Origin: Sphingobacteriia bacterium
GTDB taxonomy: Bacteria > Bacteroidota > Bacteroidia > Chitinophagales > Chitinophagaceae
DNA length: 13,903 nt
Direction: 5' to 3'
NCBI GenBank assembly: GCA_004294465.1
Contig: REAV01000164.1
Span: forward strand, 1 to 13,903
Shown: one piece after another, positions 7,942-13,903 of the stretch
Layout: every line of letters begins with the position of its first letter
Numbering within the stretch: the first letter of the stretch is position 1
Made by a program: the position numbers and the translations under genes
Notes under the pieces: model-generated
Databases searched by the model: none
Seen by the model: the letters and a program-made list of their open reading frames with translations, nothing else
What the model was told of the DNA's origin: nothing

Positions 7942-7971
7942 CCCTAAATCAGGAAAGTTATAGAATTGAGG

Positions 7972-7979
7972 TATTTTTG
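7972..7979 (+). promoter_or_regulatory. Bacteroidota -7 promoter box at the MFS transporter start
   Basis: TATTTTTG is an exact TAnnTTTG match that ends only 5 bases before the ATG at 7985. If used, transcription would begin at or within a base or two of the start codon, giving a leaderless mRNA. No earlier plausible start for the transporter exists. The box faces away from the aspS box at 7934-7941, 30 bases away, so the two promoters share one short region. Confidence 0.5.
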
Positions 7980-7984
7980 CTCCA

Positions 7985-9130
7985 ATGAATGATGCAATAA
8001 TCAGTCCAAAAACCCATCGGATAGCTATTGCCAGCTTCTTTTTCATTGCAGGAATCTGTTTTGCAAGCTGGGCCAGTAGAATTCCCAATATCAAGCAGCA
8101 ATTGGGTTTGAGTGAAGCTGCACTGGGCGGGTTACTACTCGCATTACCGGTTGGGTCGATGACTAGCTTACCCATTTCTGGATGGTTGGTTTCCCGCTTC
8201 GGAAGTAAAAGAATCATGCAAATAAGTTCCTTGGTTTACCCCATTTTATTGATTGGAATTGGATATAGCAATAGCATTTTTCATTTGGCCAGTTTACTCT
8301 TTTTGTTTGGGCTGTTTGGGAATATGATGAATATCTCTGTGAATACTCAGGCAGTTGGGGTTGAACATTTATACAAAAGAACCATTATGGCATCTTTTCA
8401 TGGGGTCTGGAGTTTGGCCGGTTTTACAGGAGCTGCTATAGGCACATTGATGATTGGTTTAGGTATTAGTCCATTGATTCATTTTGTCATTATTGCTCTT
8501 TTAACTATTTCCATCTCTTTAATTGCTCAAAGCAAAGCAATTGCAAAAGATGATAACAAAACAGGCAGTACTTCTTTTGCTAAACCAGATATGGTTTTAC
8601 TCAAATTAGGATTGATTGCCTTTTGTTGTATGGCTGCTGAAGGAACCATGTTTGATTGGAGTGGTGTTTATTTTCAAAAAATTGTACATGCGCCAAATTC
8701 TTTAATAACGATTGGCTATGCTGCATTTATGTGTTCAATGGCAACAGGTAGATTTGTAGGAGATAAATTGGTAGCAAATTTTGGCAAGAAAAGAATGCTT
8801 CAAGCAAGTGGTATTGTAATTGCTATTGGTCTACTAATTGCAGTTGTGTTTCCTACTTTACTCATTGCAACAATTGGATTTTTATTGGTTGGATTCGGTG
8901 TTTCATCGGTTGTGCCACTGGTGTATAGCCAAGCAGGAAAATCCACCAAACTATCGCCTGGTATGGCTTTAGCAGCTGTATCCAGCATTGGATTTTTAGG
9001 CTTTTTAGTAGGCCCTCCTATCATCGGATTTGTTGCAGAATCATTCGTATTGCAATGGTCTTTTACAATGATTGCTTTCTTAGGATTAGGAACAAGTTTG
9101 TTAGCGAGATTCACTAAATTTATAGACTAA
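7985..9130 (+). CDS. MFS transporter, YbjJ-like
   Basis: The 381-residue integral membrane protein has the 12-helix pattern of the major facilitator superfamily. The segment FASWASRIPNIKQQLGLSEAALGG (starting at 26) resembles the first loop of E. coli YbjJ and relatives. GWLVSRFGSKR (66-76) is the loop 2-3 signature (G-x-x-x-D/S-R-x-G-x-R-R) of the superfamily. The second half repeats the pattern with FVGDKLVANFGKKR. The substrate cannot be read from sequence; YbjJ relatives are mostly uncharacterised, and some family members are linked to sugars or drugs. The gene is preceded almost directly by a -7 box. The 110-base hairpin that follows separates it from rarA, so it is probably monocistronic. 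Confidence 0.9.
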   Translation: MNDAIISPKTHRIAIASFFFIAGICFASWASRIPNIKQQLGLSEAALGGLLLALPVGSMTSLPISGWLVSRFGSKRIMQISSLVYPILLIGIGYSNSIFHLASLLFLFGLFGNMMNISVNTQAVGVEHLYKRTIMASFHGVWSLAGFTGAAIGTLMIGLGISPLIHFVIIALLTISISLIAQSKAIAKDDNKTGSTSFAKPDMVLLKLGLIAFCCMAAEGTMFDWSGVYFQKIVHAPNSLITIGYAAFMCSMATGRFVGDKLVANFGKKRMLQASGIVIAIGLLIAVVFPTLLIATIGFLLVGFGVSSVVPLVYSQAGKSTKLSPGMALAAVSSIGFLGFLVGPPIIGFVAESFVLQWSFTMIAFLGLGTSLLARFTKFID

Positions 9131-9144
9131 ATAAATTAATAATT

Positions 9145-9254
9145 ATCAGACTCAATATGAAGAAATAAAACCTTAAGACAATTTGTGCGCTTTGAATTTT
9201 CGAAAGAAAATTCAGCAAATTGGATGGAGTTGTTTTCTTCATATTGAGTCTGAT
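9145..9254. repeat. 110-base near-palindrome forming a long stem-loop
   Basis: The outer arms, 9145-9165 and 9234-9254, are perfect 21-base reverse complements (left arm begins ATCAGACTCAATATG). Inside, CAATTTG (9179-9185) pairs with CAAATTG (9216-9222), and GAATTTTC (9194-9201) pairs with GAAAATTC (9206-9213) around a GAAA tetraloop. The transcript would thus fold into one long rod, broken by two internal loops. It starts 15 bases after the MFS stop and ends about 20 bases before the rarA start. It could be a terminator/processing structure, a small RNA, or a miniature mobile element; no flanking target duplication is visible. The structure is certain in sequence; the role is unknown. Confidence 0.85.
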
Positions 9255-9273
9255 CTAAGATTTGATAATGACA

Positions 9274-10521
9274 ATGATTCCTTTAGCCGAAAGAATGCGC
9301 CCCAATACTTTGGATGAAATTGTTGGGCAAGAACATATTACAGGGGCAGGTAGTATTCTACGGAAAAGCATGGAAAATAAAACCATTCCTTCCATGATAT
9401 TGTGGGGTCCACCAGGAGTTGGAAAAACCACTTTGGCCAATGTTATTACGCAAACATTGCAAGTGCCTTATTTTCAATTAAGCGCCATCAGCAGTGGTGT
9501 AAAGGAATTGAGAGAAGTGATAGAGCAATCTACTTTACTAAAAGGGGCAGTTTTGTTCATTGATGAAATCCATCGTTTTAATAAATCGCAACAGGATGCA
9601 TTATTGGGTGCAGTAGAAAAAGGAACCATTCGGTTGATTGGAGCAACTACAGAGAACCCTTCATTTGAAGTGAACAGTGCCTTGCTCAGCAGGTGTCAGG
9701 TATATGTGTTGAAATCTCTGGAAAAAGAGCAGTTGGTGCAAATGCTGCAAGATGCAATATCAAAAGATATTGTATTAAAAGAAAAAAACATTCAACTGAA
9801 AGAAACCGAAGCCCTCATCAATATCAGTGGTGGTGATGGCAGAAAATTATTGAACTTATTAGACCTTGTAGTACAGTCTGGCAAAACGGAAATTACTGAT
9901 GCATTAGTAATGCAAGTGGCCCAACAAAAAATTGCTTTGTATGACAAAAGCGGAGAACAACATTATGATATCATTTCTGCATTCATCAAAAGCATGAGAG
10001 GCAGTGATCCGAATGGTGCAGTGTATTGGCTGGCTAGAATGATTGAAGGCGGGGAAGATGTAAAATTTATTGCCAGACGAATGCTGATTTTTGCCAGTGA
10101 AGATATCGGCAATGCCAATCCCAATGCGCTTTTACTGGCGAATGCCACTTTTGATGCTGTGAGTAAGATTGGTTACCCAGAGAGCAGAATTATTTTATCA
10201 CAATGCGCAACATACTTAGCTTCTTCCTCTAAAAGCAATGCCGCTTATGAAGCCATTGCTAAAGCACAAAAGGCAGTTAGCCAACATGGGGATTTATCAG
10301 TGCCTTTACATTTGCGCAATGCACCCACTAAATTGATGAAGCAAATGGATTACGGCAAAGACTATCAATACTCACATTTAGGAGAAGGCAATTTTATTGA
10401 ACAGGAATATTTACCAGATGCAATAAAAAATACTGCGTTCTACATACCAGGTAATAATGCTCGCGAAAATGAATTCAAGAAATTTTTGAGAGAGCGATGG
10501 AAAGGGAAGTATAATTATTAG
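9274..10521 (+). CDS. rarA: Replication-associated recombination protein A (RarA/MgsA), AAA+ ATPase
   Basis: RarA is a cytoplasmic AAA+ ATPase of the clamp-loader group that acts at stalled replication forks. The 415-residue length fits. [21 protein letters not shown] is the typical start, followed by Walker A GPPGVGKT (45-52), Walker [10 protein letters not shown] (94-102), and the sensor 1 region with arginine finger [20 protein letters not shown] (about 123-142). The C-terminal part has the family tetramerisation region ([40 protein letters not shown] near the end). I chose the ATG at 9274 because it gives [10 protein letters not shown]. The ATG at 9268 or the TTG at 9262 would add only two or four residues. 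It is preceded by the long hairpin and converges with the FAD oxidoreductase gene. Confidence 0.96.
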   Translation: MIPLAERMRPNTLDEIVGQEHITGAGSILRKSMENKTIPSMILWGPPGVGKTTLANVITQTLQVPYFQLSAISSGVKELREVIEQSTLLKGAVLFIDEIHRFNKSQQDALLGAVEKGTIRLIGATTENPSFEVNSALLSRCQVYVLKSLEKEQLVQMLQDAISKDIVLKEKNIQLKETEALINISGGDGRKLLNLLDLVVQSGKTEITDALVMQVAQQKIALYDKSGEQHYDIISAFIKSMRGSDPNGAVYWLARMIEGGEDVKFIARRMLIFASEDIGNANPNALLLANATFDAVSKIGYPESRIILSQCATYLASSSKSNAAYEAIAKAQKAVSQHGDLSVPLHLRNAPTKLMKQMDYGKDYQYSHLGEGNFIEQEYLPDAIKNTAFYIPGNNARENEFKKFLRERWKGKYNY

Positions 10522-10658
10522 ATATGAGATATGAATTATGAGATACATTAAACAGATTTGAATTAAAAGATATGAGATATTAGATACAATAAGTAGTTAT
10601 GAACTGTATCTTTTATCTCTTATCTTTTATCTCTTATCTTTTATCTCTTATCTCTTAT
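10521..10658. repeat. Degenerate AGATATGAGATA/TATCTCTTAT repeats with an inverted-repeat stem
   Basis: The gap between convergent rarA and the FAD oxidoreductase gene is almost wholly low-complexity repeat. GATATGAGATAT occurs at 10521-10532 and again at 10569-10580. The unit CTTTTATCTCTTAT is repeated three times exactly (10610-10651), followed by a half unit CTCTTAT and a start of the next unit that runs into the oxidoreductase stop codon. The 23-base stretches 10565-10587 and 10606-10628 are reverse complements apart from three mismatches, with an 18-base loop, so the region can form a stem and may double as a terminator for both genes. Confidence 0.8.
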
Positions 10659-10661
10659 CTT

Positions 10662-12131
10662 TTAATTCCTCTGCGGTATTAATCTCTCCGCAACTTTCTC
10701 CACCTCAGCGCCGCGTTCTCCACCTTCATGGTATTCTGCGTCTTCATTCACATCCCATAAATCAAACAATTCTTTACCTGCAATGATATTTTTTGCAGCG
10801 AGCATTGCAGTCATCATGCTATGATCTTGATTATTGTATTTATGCATTCCGTTTCTTCCTACCAAATATAGGCCTGGATAGGATTTCAGGGCTTCGCGTA
10901 CATTGTCTACATTTTCTTTGTATGCATGATCATACACAGGATAAGCTTTGGGTTGACGCACCACATAACCATCTACCACAGCGCTGTCTTTGGTCAATCC
11001 AATTTGTTCAATTTCCTTTTTTGCCAGATTGATGAGCGTTTCATCGGAACTGGTCCACAGACCATCTCCTTCAAAACAAAAATATTCCAACCCATAACAG
11101 GCCATATTTGGATCAGGCACCATGTATGGACTCCATGATTTAAAATTTTGTATACGACCAACTTTTACACTTGGGTCGTGAATATAAATCCAGTTGTCGC
11201 TGAATGCATCTTCATCTTTACATATGAGTACAACAGTTAAAAAATCACGATAGCCTAGATTGGCTGCTGAAGAAAAAGCATTGGTTGGAAATTTTGGACT
11301 CACTGCCTGAATCAATTCACGCATAGGTGCGGATGATAAAACATAGTCAAAATTGCCTACCGCTTTACCATCAGAAGTATGTACAGTCCATTTTCCATCG
11401 GCCATGGCAATATCTTTCACGCCAGTATTCATTAATACTTCCACTCCCATTGCTCTGCACTTTTCTGTGCAACGCTCCCACATCATACCTGGGCCTAATT
11501 TTGGATAGCGAAAAGAATCAATCAAGGTTTTAATTACCTGATCTTTATTGGCTGATGGCTTTGGCTTGAATAACGCATTCCAAATAGCACTGCTCAAGGA
11601 AAGCCCTTTAATTCTTTGTGCTGCCCAGTCTGCAGAAATTTCATTGCAAGGAATTCCCCATACTTTCTCTGTATAGGTTTTAAAAAATATATTGAATAAA
11701 CGCTGACCAAATTGATTGACTACCCAATCCTGAAAATTAGTAGGATTTTTTACGGGGAAGGCTTTTGCCTTTAAATAACTCAACACACATAAACCACTTT
11801 CGATAATCCCTAGTTTATTCAAAGCTTCAAATGCAACAAGCGGATAAGAAAAGAATTTTTTATTGTAATAGATGCGAGAACTTCTAGGACGTTCCAACAT
11901 TTCATCACCTAAAATTTCTGTCCAAAAATCTTCTACCTCTTTCGATTTAGAAAAGAAACGATGTCCTCCAATATCAAAATGATACCCTTTATATGATTCA
12001 GTTCTTGAGATACCGCCAACATAGGTAGGATCTTTTTCAAAAACAGTAACTTGCTGGTTAGCTTTACCAAGTAAATAAGCCGCAGTTAATCCTGCTGGTC
12101 CAGCACCTATGATTGCAATATTTTTAGCCAT
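10662..12131 (-). CDS. FAD-dependent oxidoreductase (amine oxidase / protoporphyrinogen oxidase-like, COG1232)
   Basis: The 489-residue protein starts with an FAD-binding Rossmann fold: [15 protein letters not shown] (7-21), the ribose-binding acidic residue in VFEKD (30-34), then GGISRTE (39-45) and [11 protein letters not shown] (53-63). Near the end [20 protein letters not shown] (425-444) is the C-terminal flavin-contacting segment, followed by a charged tail rich in Glu. The GGHRFF and [10 protein letters not shown] motifs are those of soluble proteins annotated as protoporphyrinogen oxidase or UDP-galactopyranose mutase-like; relatives often act on isoprenoid or sugar substrates, so the reaction is uncertain. 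The start is the ATG at 12131. The frame is open to 12281, but that extension lacks family sequence and would overlap elaA. The stop is next to the repeat region. Confidence 0.9.
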   Translation of the reverse strand: MAKNIAIIGAGPAGLTAAYLLGKANQQVTVFEKDPTYVGGISRTESYKGYHFDIGGHRFFSKSKEVEDFWTEILGDEMLERPRSSRIYYNKKFFSYPLVAFEALNKLGIIESGLCVLSYLKAKAFPVKNPTNFQDWVVNQFGQRLFNIFFKTYTEKVWGIPCNEISADWAAQRIKGLSLSSAIWNALFKPKPSANKDQVIKTLIDSFRYPKLGPGMMWERCTEKCRAMGVEVLMNTGVKDIAMADGKWTVHTSDGKAVGNFDYVLSSAPMRELIQAVSPKFPTNAFSSAANLGYRDFLTVVLICKDEDAFSDNWIYIHDPSVKVGRIQNFKSWSPYMVPDPNMACYGLEYFCFEGDGLWTSSDETLINLAKKEIEQIGLTKDSAVVDGYVVRQPKAYPVYDHAYKENVDNVREALKSYPGLYLVGRNGMHKYNNQDHSMMTAMLAAKNIIAGKELFDLWDVNEDAEYHEGGERGAEVEKVAERLIPQRN

Positions 12132-12149
12132 TATTGGTAAACGTATTCG

Positions 12150-12157
12150 TAATTTTG
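12150..12157 (+). promoter_or_regulatory. Bacteroidota -7 promoter box for the elaA-type gene
   Basis: TAATTTTG is an exact TAnnTTTG match on the plus strand, 53 bases before the acetyltransferase start codon, so transcription would begin near 12163. It lies on the oxidoreductase side of the opposing box at 12166-12173, so the two transcripts would overlap at their 5' ends. Confidence 0.45.
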
Positions 12158-12165
12158 TAAAGACG

Positions 12166-12173
12166 CAAAGGTG
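12166..12173 (-). promoter_or_regulatory. Probable -7 promoter box for the FAD oxidoreductase gene
   Basis: On the minus strand this reads CACCTTTG followed by CGTC, one mismatch (C for T) from TAnnTTTG. The longer CACCTTTGCG context is common at Bacteroidota start sites. It lies about 35 bases before the ATG at 12131. Confidence 0.4.
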
Positions 12174-12210
12174 CGGAAATATTGTGGTAAATAGACTAAA
12201 AAACCCTTGA

Positions 12211-12663
12211 ATGAATGCTGAAACACCTTTTTTTACCTTAAAATCCTTCAACGATTTAACTCCTGGTGAATTATACTCCATTCTTCGTTTAAGAAATGAG
12301 GTTTTTGTTGTAGAACAAAACTGTGTATTTCAGGATGCCGATAATAAAGATCAGGATAGCCATCATTTGATGTATTGGAAAAACCATGCACTCATTGCTT
12401 ATTGTCGTCTTTTACCTCCAGGATTGATGTATGAAGAAATGAGTATTGGCAGAGTAGTTAGCTCACCTGGTTCTAGAGGCATCAGCGCTGGTAAACAATT
12501 AATTGCAGAAGCCATAGATTGCTGTCATCAATTATTTGGTAAAGGGCCGATACGAATTGGCGCGCAATGTTATCTCATTAATTTCTATGCTGGTTTCGGA
12601 TTTAAAACAGAAGGTGCTGTTTATTTAGAAGATGGTATAGAACATATAGAGATGGTGAAATAA
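12211..12663 (+). CDS. elaA: ElaA-type GNAT family N-acetyltransferase
   Basis: The 150-residue cytoplasmic protein resembles E. coli ElaA along its whole length. It has [20 protein letters not shown] (27-46, compare Ela[19 protein letters not shown]), the acyl-CoA binding loop [20 protein letters not shown] (79-98), [16 protein letters not shown] (116-131, compare ElaA LGAQAHLQNFYQSFGF) and the ending DGIEHIEM (141-148). GNAT enzymes transfer an acetyl group from acetyl-CoA to an amine; the ElaA substrate is not known. The stop codon TAA (12661-12663) is followed immediately by TTA, the stop of the convergent hydrolase gene, with no base between. Its promoter region overlaps that of the divergent oxidoreductase gene. 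Confidence 0.93.
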   Translation: MNAETPFFTLKSFNDLTPGELYSILRLRNEVFVVEQNCVFQDADNKDQDSHHLMYWKNHALIAYCRLLPPGLMYEEMSIGRVVSSPGSRGISAGKQLIAEAIDCCHQLFGKGPIRIGAQCYLINFYAGFGFKTEGAVYLEDGIEHIEMVK

Positions 12664-13782
12664 TTATTTCCACTGCTCAACTGCCATCGTTGCAATTTCA
12701 AATCCAGTTTTCATAAAATCAAATCCTTTGTCTCCAGTGATAGAGCCATATCCGCTGCTTAAGTTGGTGAAGAAAATTACACTGATATCTTCTTTGATAA
12801 AATGTAAAGCAAAAGTGCCTGAATAACCTCCATGTAAAAAAGCTTTATGTCCGTTGATGTCTTTTACAAACCAACCCAATGCCATGGTTGCTCCATCATT
12901 GGCTTGCGCGGGATTTCCATTTGGCAAAATTGTTGGAGTGGTCATTAATGTATAACTGGATTCCGACAAAAGTTTATGTTGAGCAGTTGCTTGTAAAAAT
13001 TTTTCATAATCAGTTACTGTACTCATTCCTCCTCCAAACCCATTGGCATCAAGGGCTTGCAAGATTACTTCTAAACTTGAACGCACCAATATTCCTTTTC
13101 GTTTGGTATATCCTTGTGCTCGATTTAGAATAATGGAATCTCCATTGATGTAAGAAGTTTTAGTCATACTCAAAGGAGTAAAAATATTTTTTTGTACAAA
13201 TTGATAGAAAGACATACCAGCAACTTTTTCTATAATTGCTGCTTGCATAAATAATGCTGCATTGCTGTATAGGTAAGCAGTTCCAGGAACAGATTTCAAT
13301 TTCAATTTATACAAATCACTGAGCTGATCATTGATAGAATAACGGAGTGGTGTAGGACCCATTAATTTATTATACGCAAAATGATCTGCTGGAATTCCTG
13401 AAGTATGTGTCATGATCTGACGAATGGTAATTGCTTTATGGGAAGCTGGAACATCTGATAAATATTTTGCAATAGAAGAATCCAATGCAATTTTTCCTTG
13501 TTCAACCAGCAGCATCATAGCTGTTGCGGTGATTGGCTTTGACACTGATGCTAATTCAAAAACTGTTTCCGGAATTGTTTTTACCCGATGTTCTAGATTA
13601 GAAAAACCATAACTGGCTAATTTAACAGGTTTACCATTTTTAGTAATTAGCAATACAGCACCAGGAAAACTATCTGTTTTCATTTTGCCAGTAATAAATG
13701 CGTCGTATGTATCGGATTTTTTTTGTTGAGCTACAACTTGTAAGCAGATTGAAATACTAATTAATAAGAGGAAACGCTTCAT
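12664..13782 (-). CDS. Secreted serine hydrolase, beta-lactamase class C / penicillin-binding-like family
   Basis: The 372-residue protein starts with a Sec signal peptide (MKRFLLLISISICLQVVA, likely cleaved before QQ), so it acts in the periplasm or outside. The active-site motifs of the class C beta-lactamase-like family (Pfam Beta-lactamase) are present: SxxK as S79-V-S-K82, YxN as Y172-S-N174, and HGG (317-319) in place of the KTG box. The HGG form is typical of esterase, peptidase or D-aminopeptidase-like members and not of resistance beta-lactamases, so the substrate is unknown. The N-terminal FPGAVLLITKNGKPVKLASYG is the usual opening strand. It is convergent with elaA with no gap. Its leader contains the hairpin at 13822-13846. 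Confidence 0.93.
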   Translation of the reverse strand: MKRFLLLISISICLQVVAQQKKSDTYDAFITGKMKTDSFPGAVLLITKNGKPVKLASYGFSNLEHRVKTIPETVFELASVSKPITATAMMLLVEQGKIALDSSIAKYLSDVPASHKAITIRQIMTHTSGIPADHFAYNKLMGPTPLRYSINDQLSDLYKLKLKSVPGTAYLYSNAALFMQAAIIEKVAGMSFYQFVQKNIFTPLSMTKTSYINGDSIILNRAQGYTKRKGILVRSSLEVILQALDANGFGGGMSTVTDYEKFLQATAQHKLLSESSYTLMTTPTILPNGNPAQANDGATMALGWFVKDINGHKAFLHGGYSGTFALHFIKEDISVIFFTNLSSGYGSITGDKGFDFMKTGFEIATMAVEQWK

Positions 13783-13821
13783 TGATTTTTATTTCAAGTT
13801 AAGAAAAGTTTTAATCAAAAC

Positions 13822-13846
13822 CGGTCAGACAACTTTTGTCTGACCG
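13822..13846. repeat. Hairpin with an extra repeat copy upstream of the hydrolase gene
   Basis: CGGTCAGACAA (13822-13832) pairs perfectly with TTGTCTGACCG (13836-13846) over 11 bases with a CTT loop. A third copy, GGTCTGACC (13851-13859), lies 4 bases further on. Read on the minus strand the order is GGTCAGACC, GGTCAGACAA, TTGTCTGACC, so the first and second copies could each pair with the third. It lies 40-77 bases before the hydrolase start codon. It may be a leader structure, or belong to the neighbouring gene's termination. On the minus strand only GTTTT follows, so it is not a classic terminator. Confidence 0.7.
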
Positions 13847-13869
13847 AAATGGTCTGACCTGTTTGAAGT

Positions 13870-13903
13870 AAAAAAAAAAAAAAAACCCCGATCAATAAAG
13901 ATC
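13870..13903 (-). terminator. Right part of an intrinsic terminator (stem continues outside the window)
   Basis: On the minus strand the window opens GATC-TTTATT-GATC-GGGG followed by 16 T. GATC pairs with GATC around the TTTATT loop. GGGG would be completed by CCCC just beyond the window edge, which is not visible. A GC stem followed by a long U-tract is the classic intrinsic terminator, here probably for a minus-strand gene outside the window. The 16-base A run on the plus strand (13870-13885) is this U-tract. Confidence 0.6.

Noticed and set aside
9145..9254. Miniature inverted-repeat transposable element
   Set aside because: The terminal inverted repeats are suggestive, but no target-site duplication flanks them and copy number cannot be seen, so I describe it only as a near-palindrome.
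10610..10658. CRISPR-like array
   Set aside because: The 14-base units are directly adjacent with no unique spacers, are too short, and have no cas genes nearby.
12132..12281. N-terminal extension of 50 residues on the FAD oxidoreductase
   Set aside because: The frame stays open, but the Rossmann fold starts exactly at the ATG at 12131, the extension has no family sequence, and it would overlap the divergent elaA gene and its promoter.
12664..13782. Lipoprotein or antibiotic-resistance beta-lactamase
   Set aside because: The Cys at residue 13 does not have a proper lipobox (Ile at -1), and the third motif is HGG and not KTG, which points to a general serine hydrolase.

Overview
The window looks like the chromosome of a Bacteroidota bacterium, most likely of the Chitinophagaceae. 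The reasons are AT-rich DNA, no recognisable Shine-Dalgarno sequences, several exact copies of the Bacteroidota -7 promoter box TAnnTTTG, and proteins (EF-P start, RarA, AspRS, FAD oxidoreductase) that read like that group. The taxonomic call is from recall, without a database search. The region is mostly ordinary chromosome: 12 protein genes (one cut by the left edge), no RNA genes, no insertion sequences and no CRISPR. No gap between genes exceeds about 160 bases.

Layout. (1) 1-93: start of the elongation factor P gene, minus strand, cut by the window edge. (2) 4071 down to 195: a tight minus-strand operon in the order circularly permuted ATP-grasp protein, alpha-E protein, transglutaminase-like protein, small four-helix membrane protein. 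The first three form a widespread conserved triad thought to make or attach a peptide-like product; the fourth is unrecognised. (3) 4183-5945: a PadR-type repressor gene with a perfect palindrome before it, overlapping by 4 bases the first of two tandem paralogous membrane proteins that share a YDVxxELVDH signature. (4) 5951-6026: hairpins between convergent genes, then aspS (minus). (5) 7874-7984: face-to-face promoters for aspS and a YbjJ-like MFS transporter, which may have a leaderless transcript. (6) 9145-9254: a 110-base near-palindrome between the transporter and rarA. (7) 10521-10658: degenerate AGATATGAGATA-type repeats between convergent rarA and an FAD-dependent oxidoreductase. (8) An elaA-type acetyltransferase gene diverges from the oxidoreductase gene. 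It converges with a secreted serine hydrolase gene with no base between the stop codons. (9) 13822-13903: a strong hairpin with a third repeat copy before the hydrolase gene, and the right-hand part of an intrinsic terminator belonging to a gene outside the window.

Two places may hold a less described system. One is the peptide-ligase-like operon with its extra membrane protein. The other is the PadR repressor with a tandem pair of related membrane proteins, which looks like a self-contained sensing and regulation module. The long hairpin at 9145-9254 is the most striking non-coding structure.
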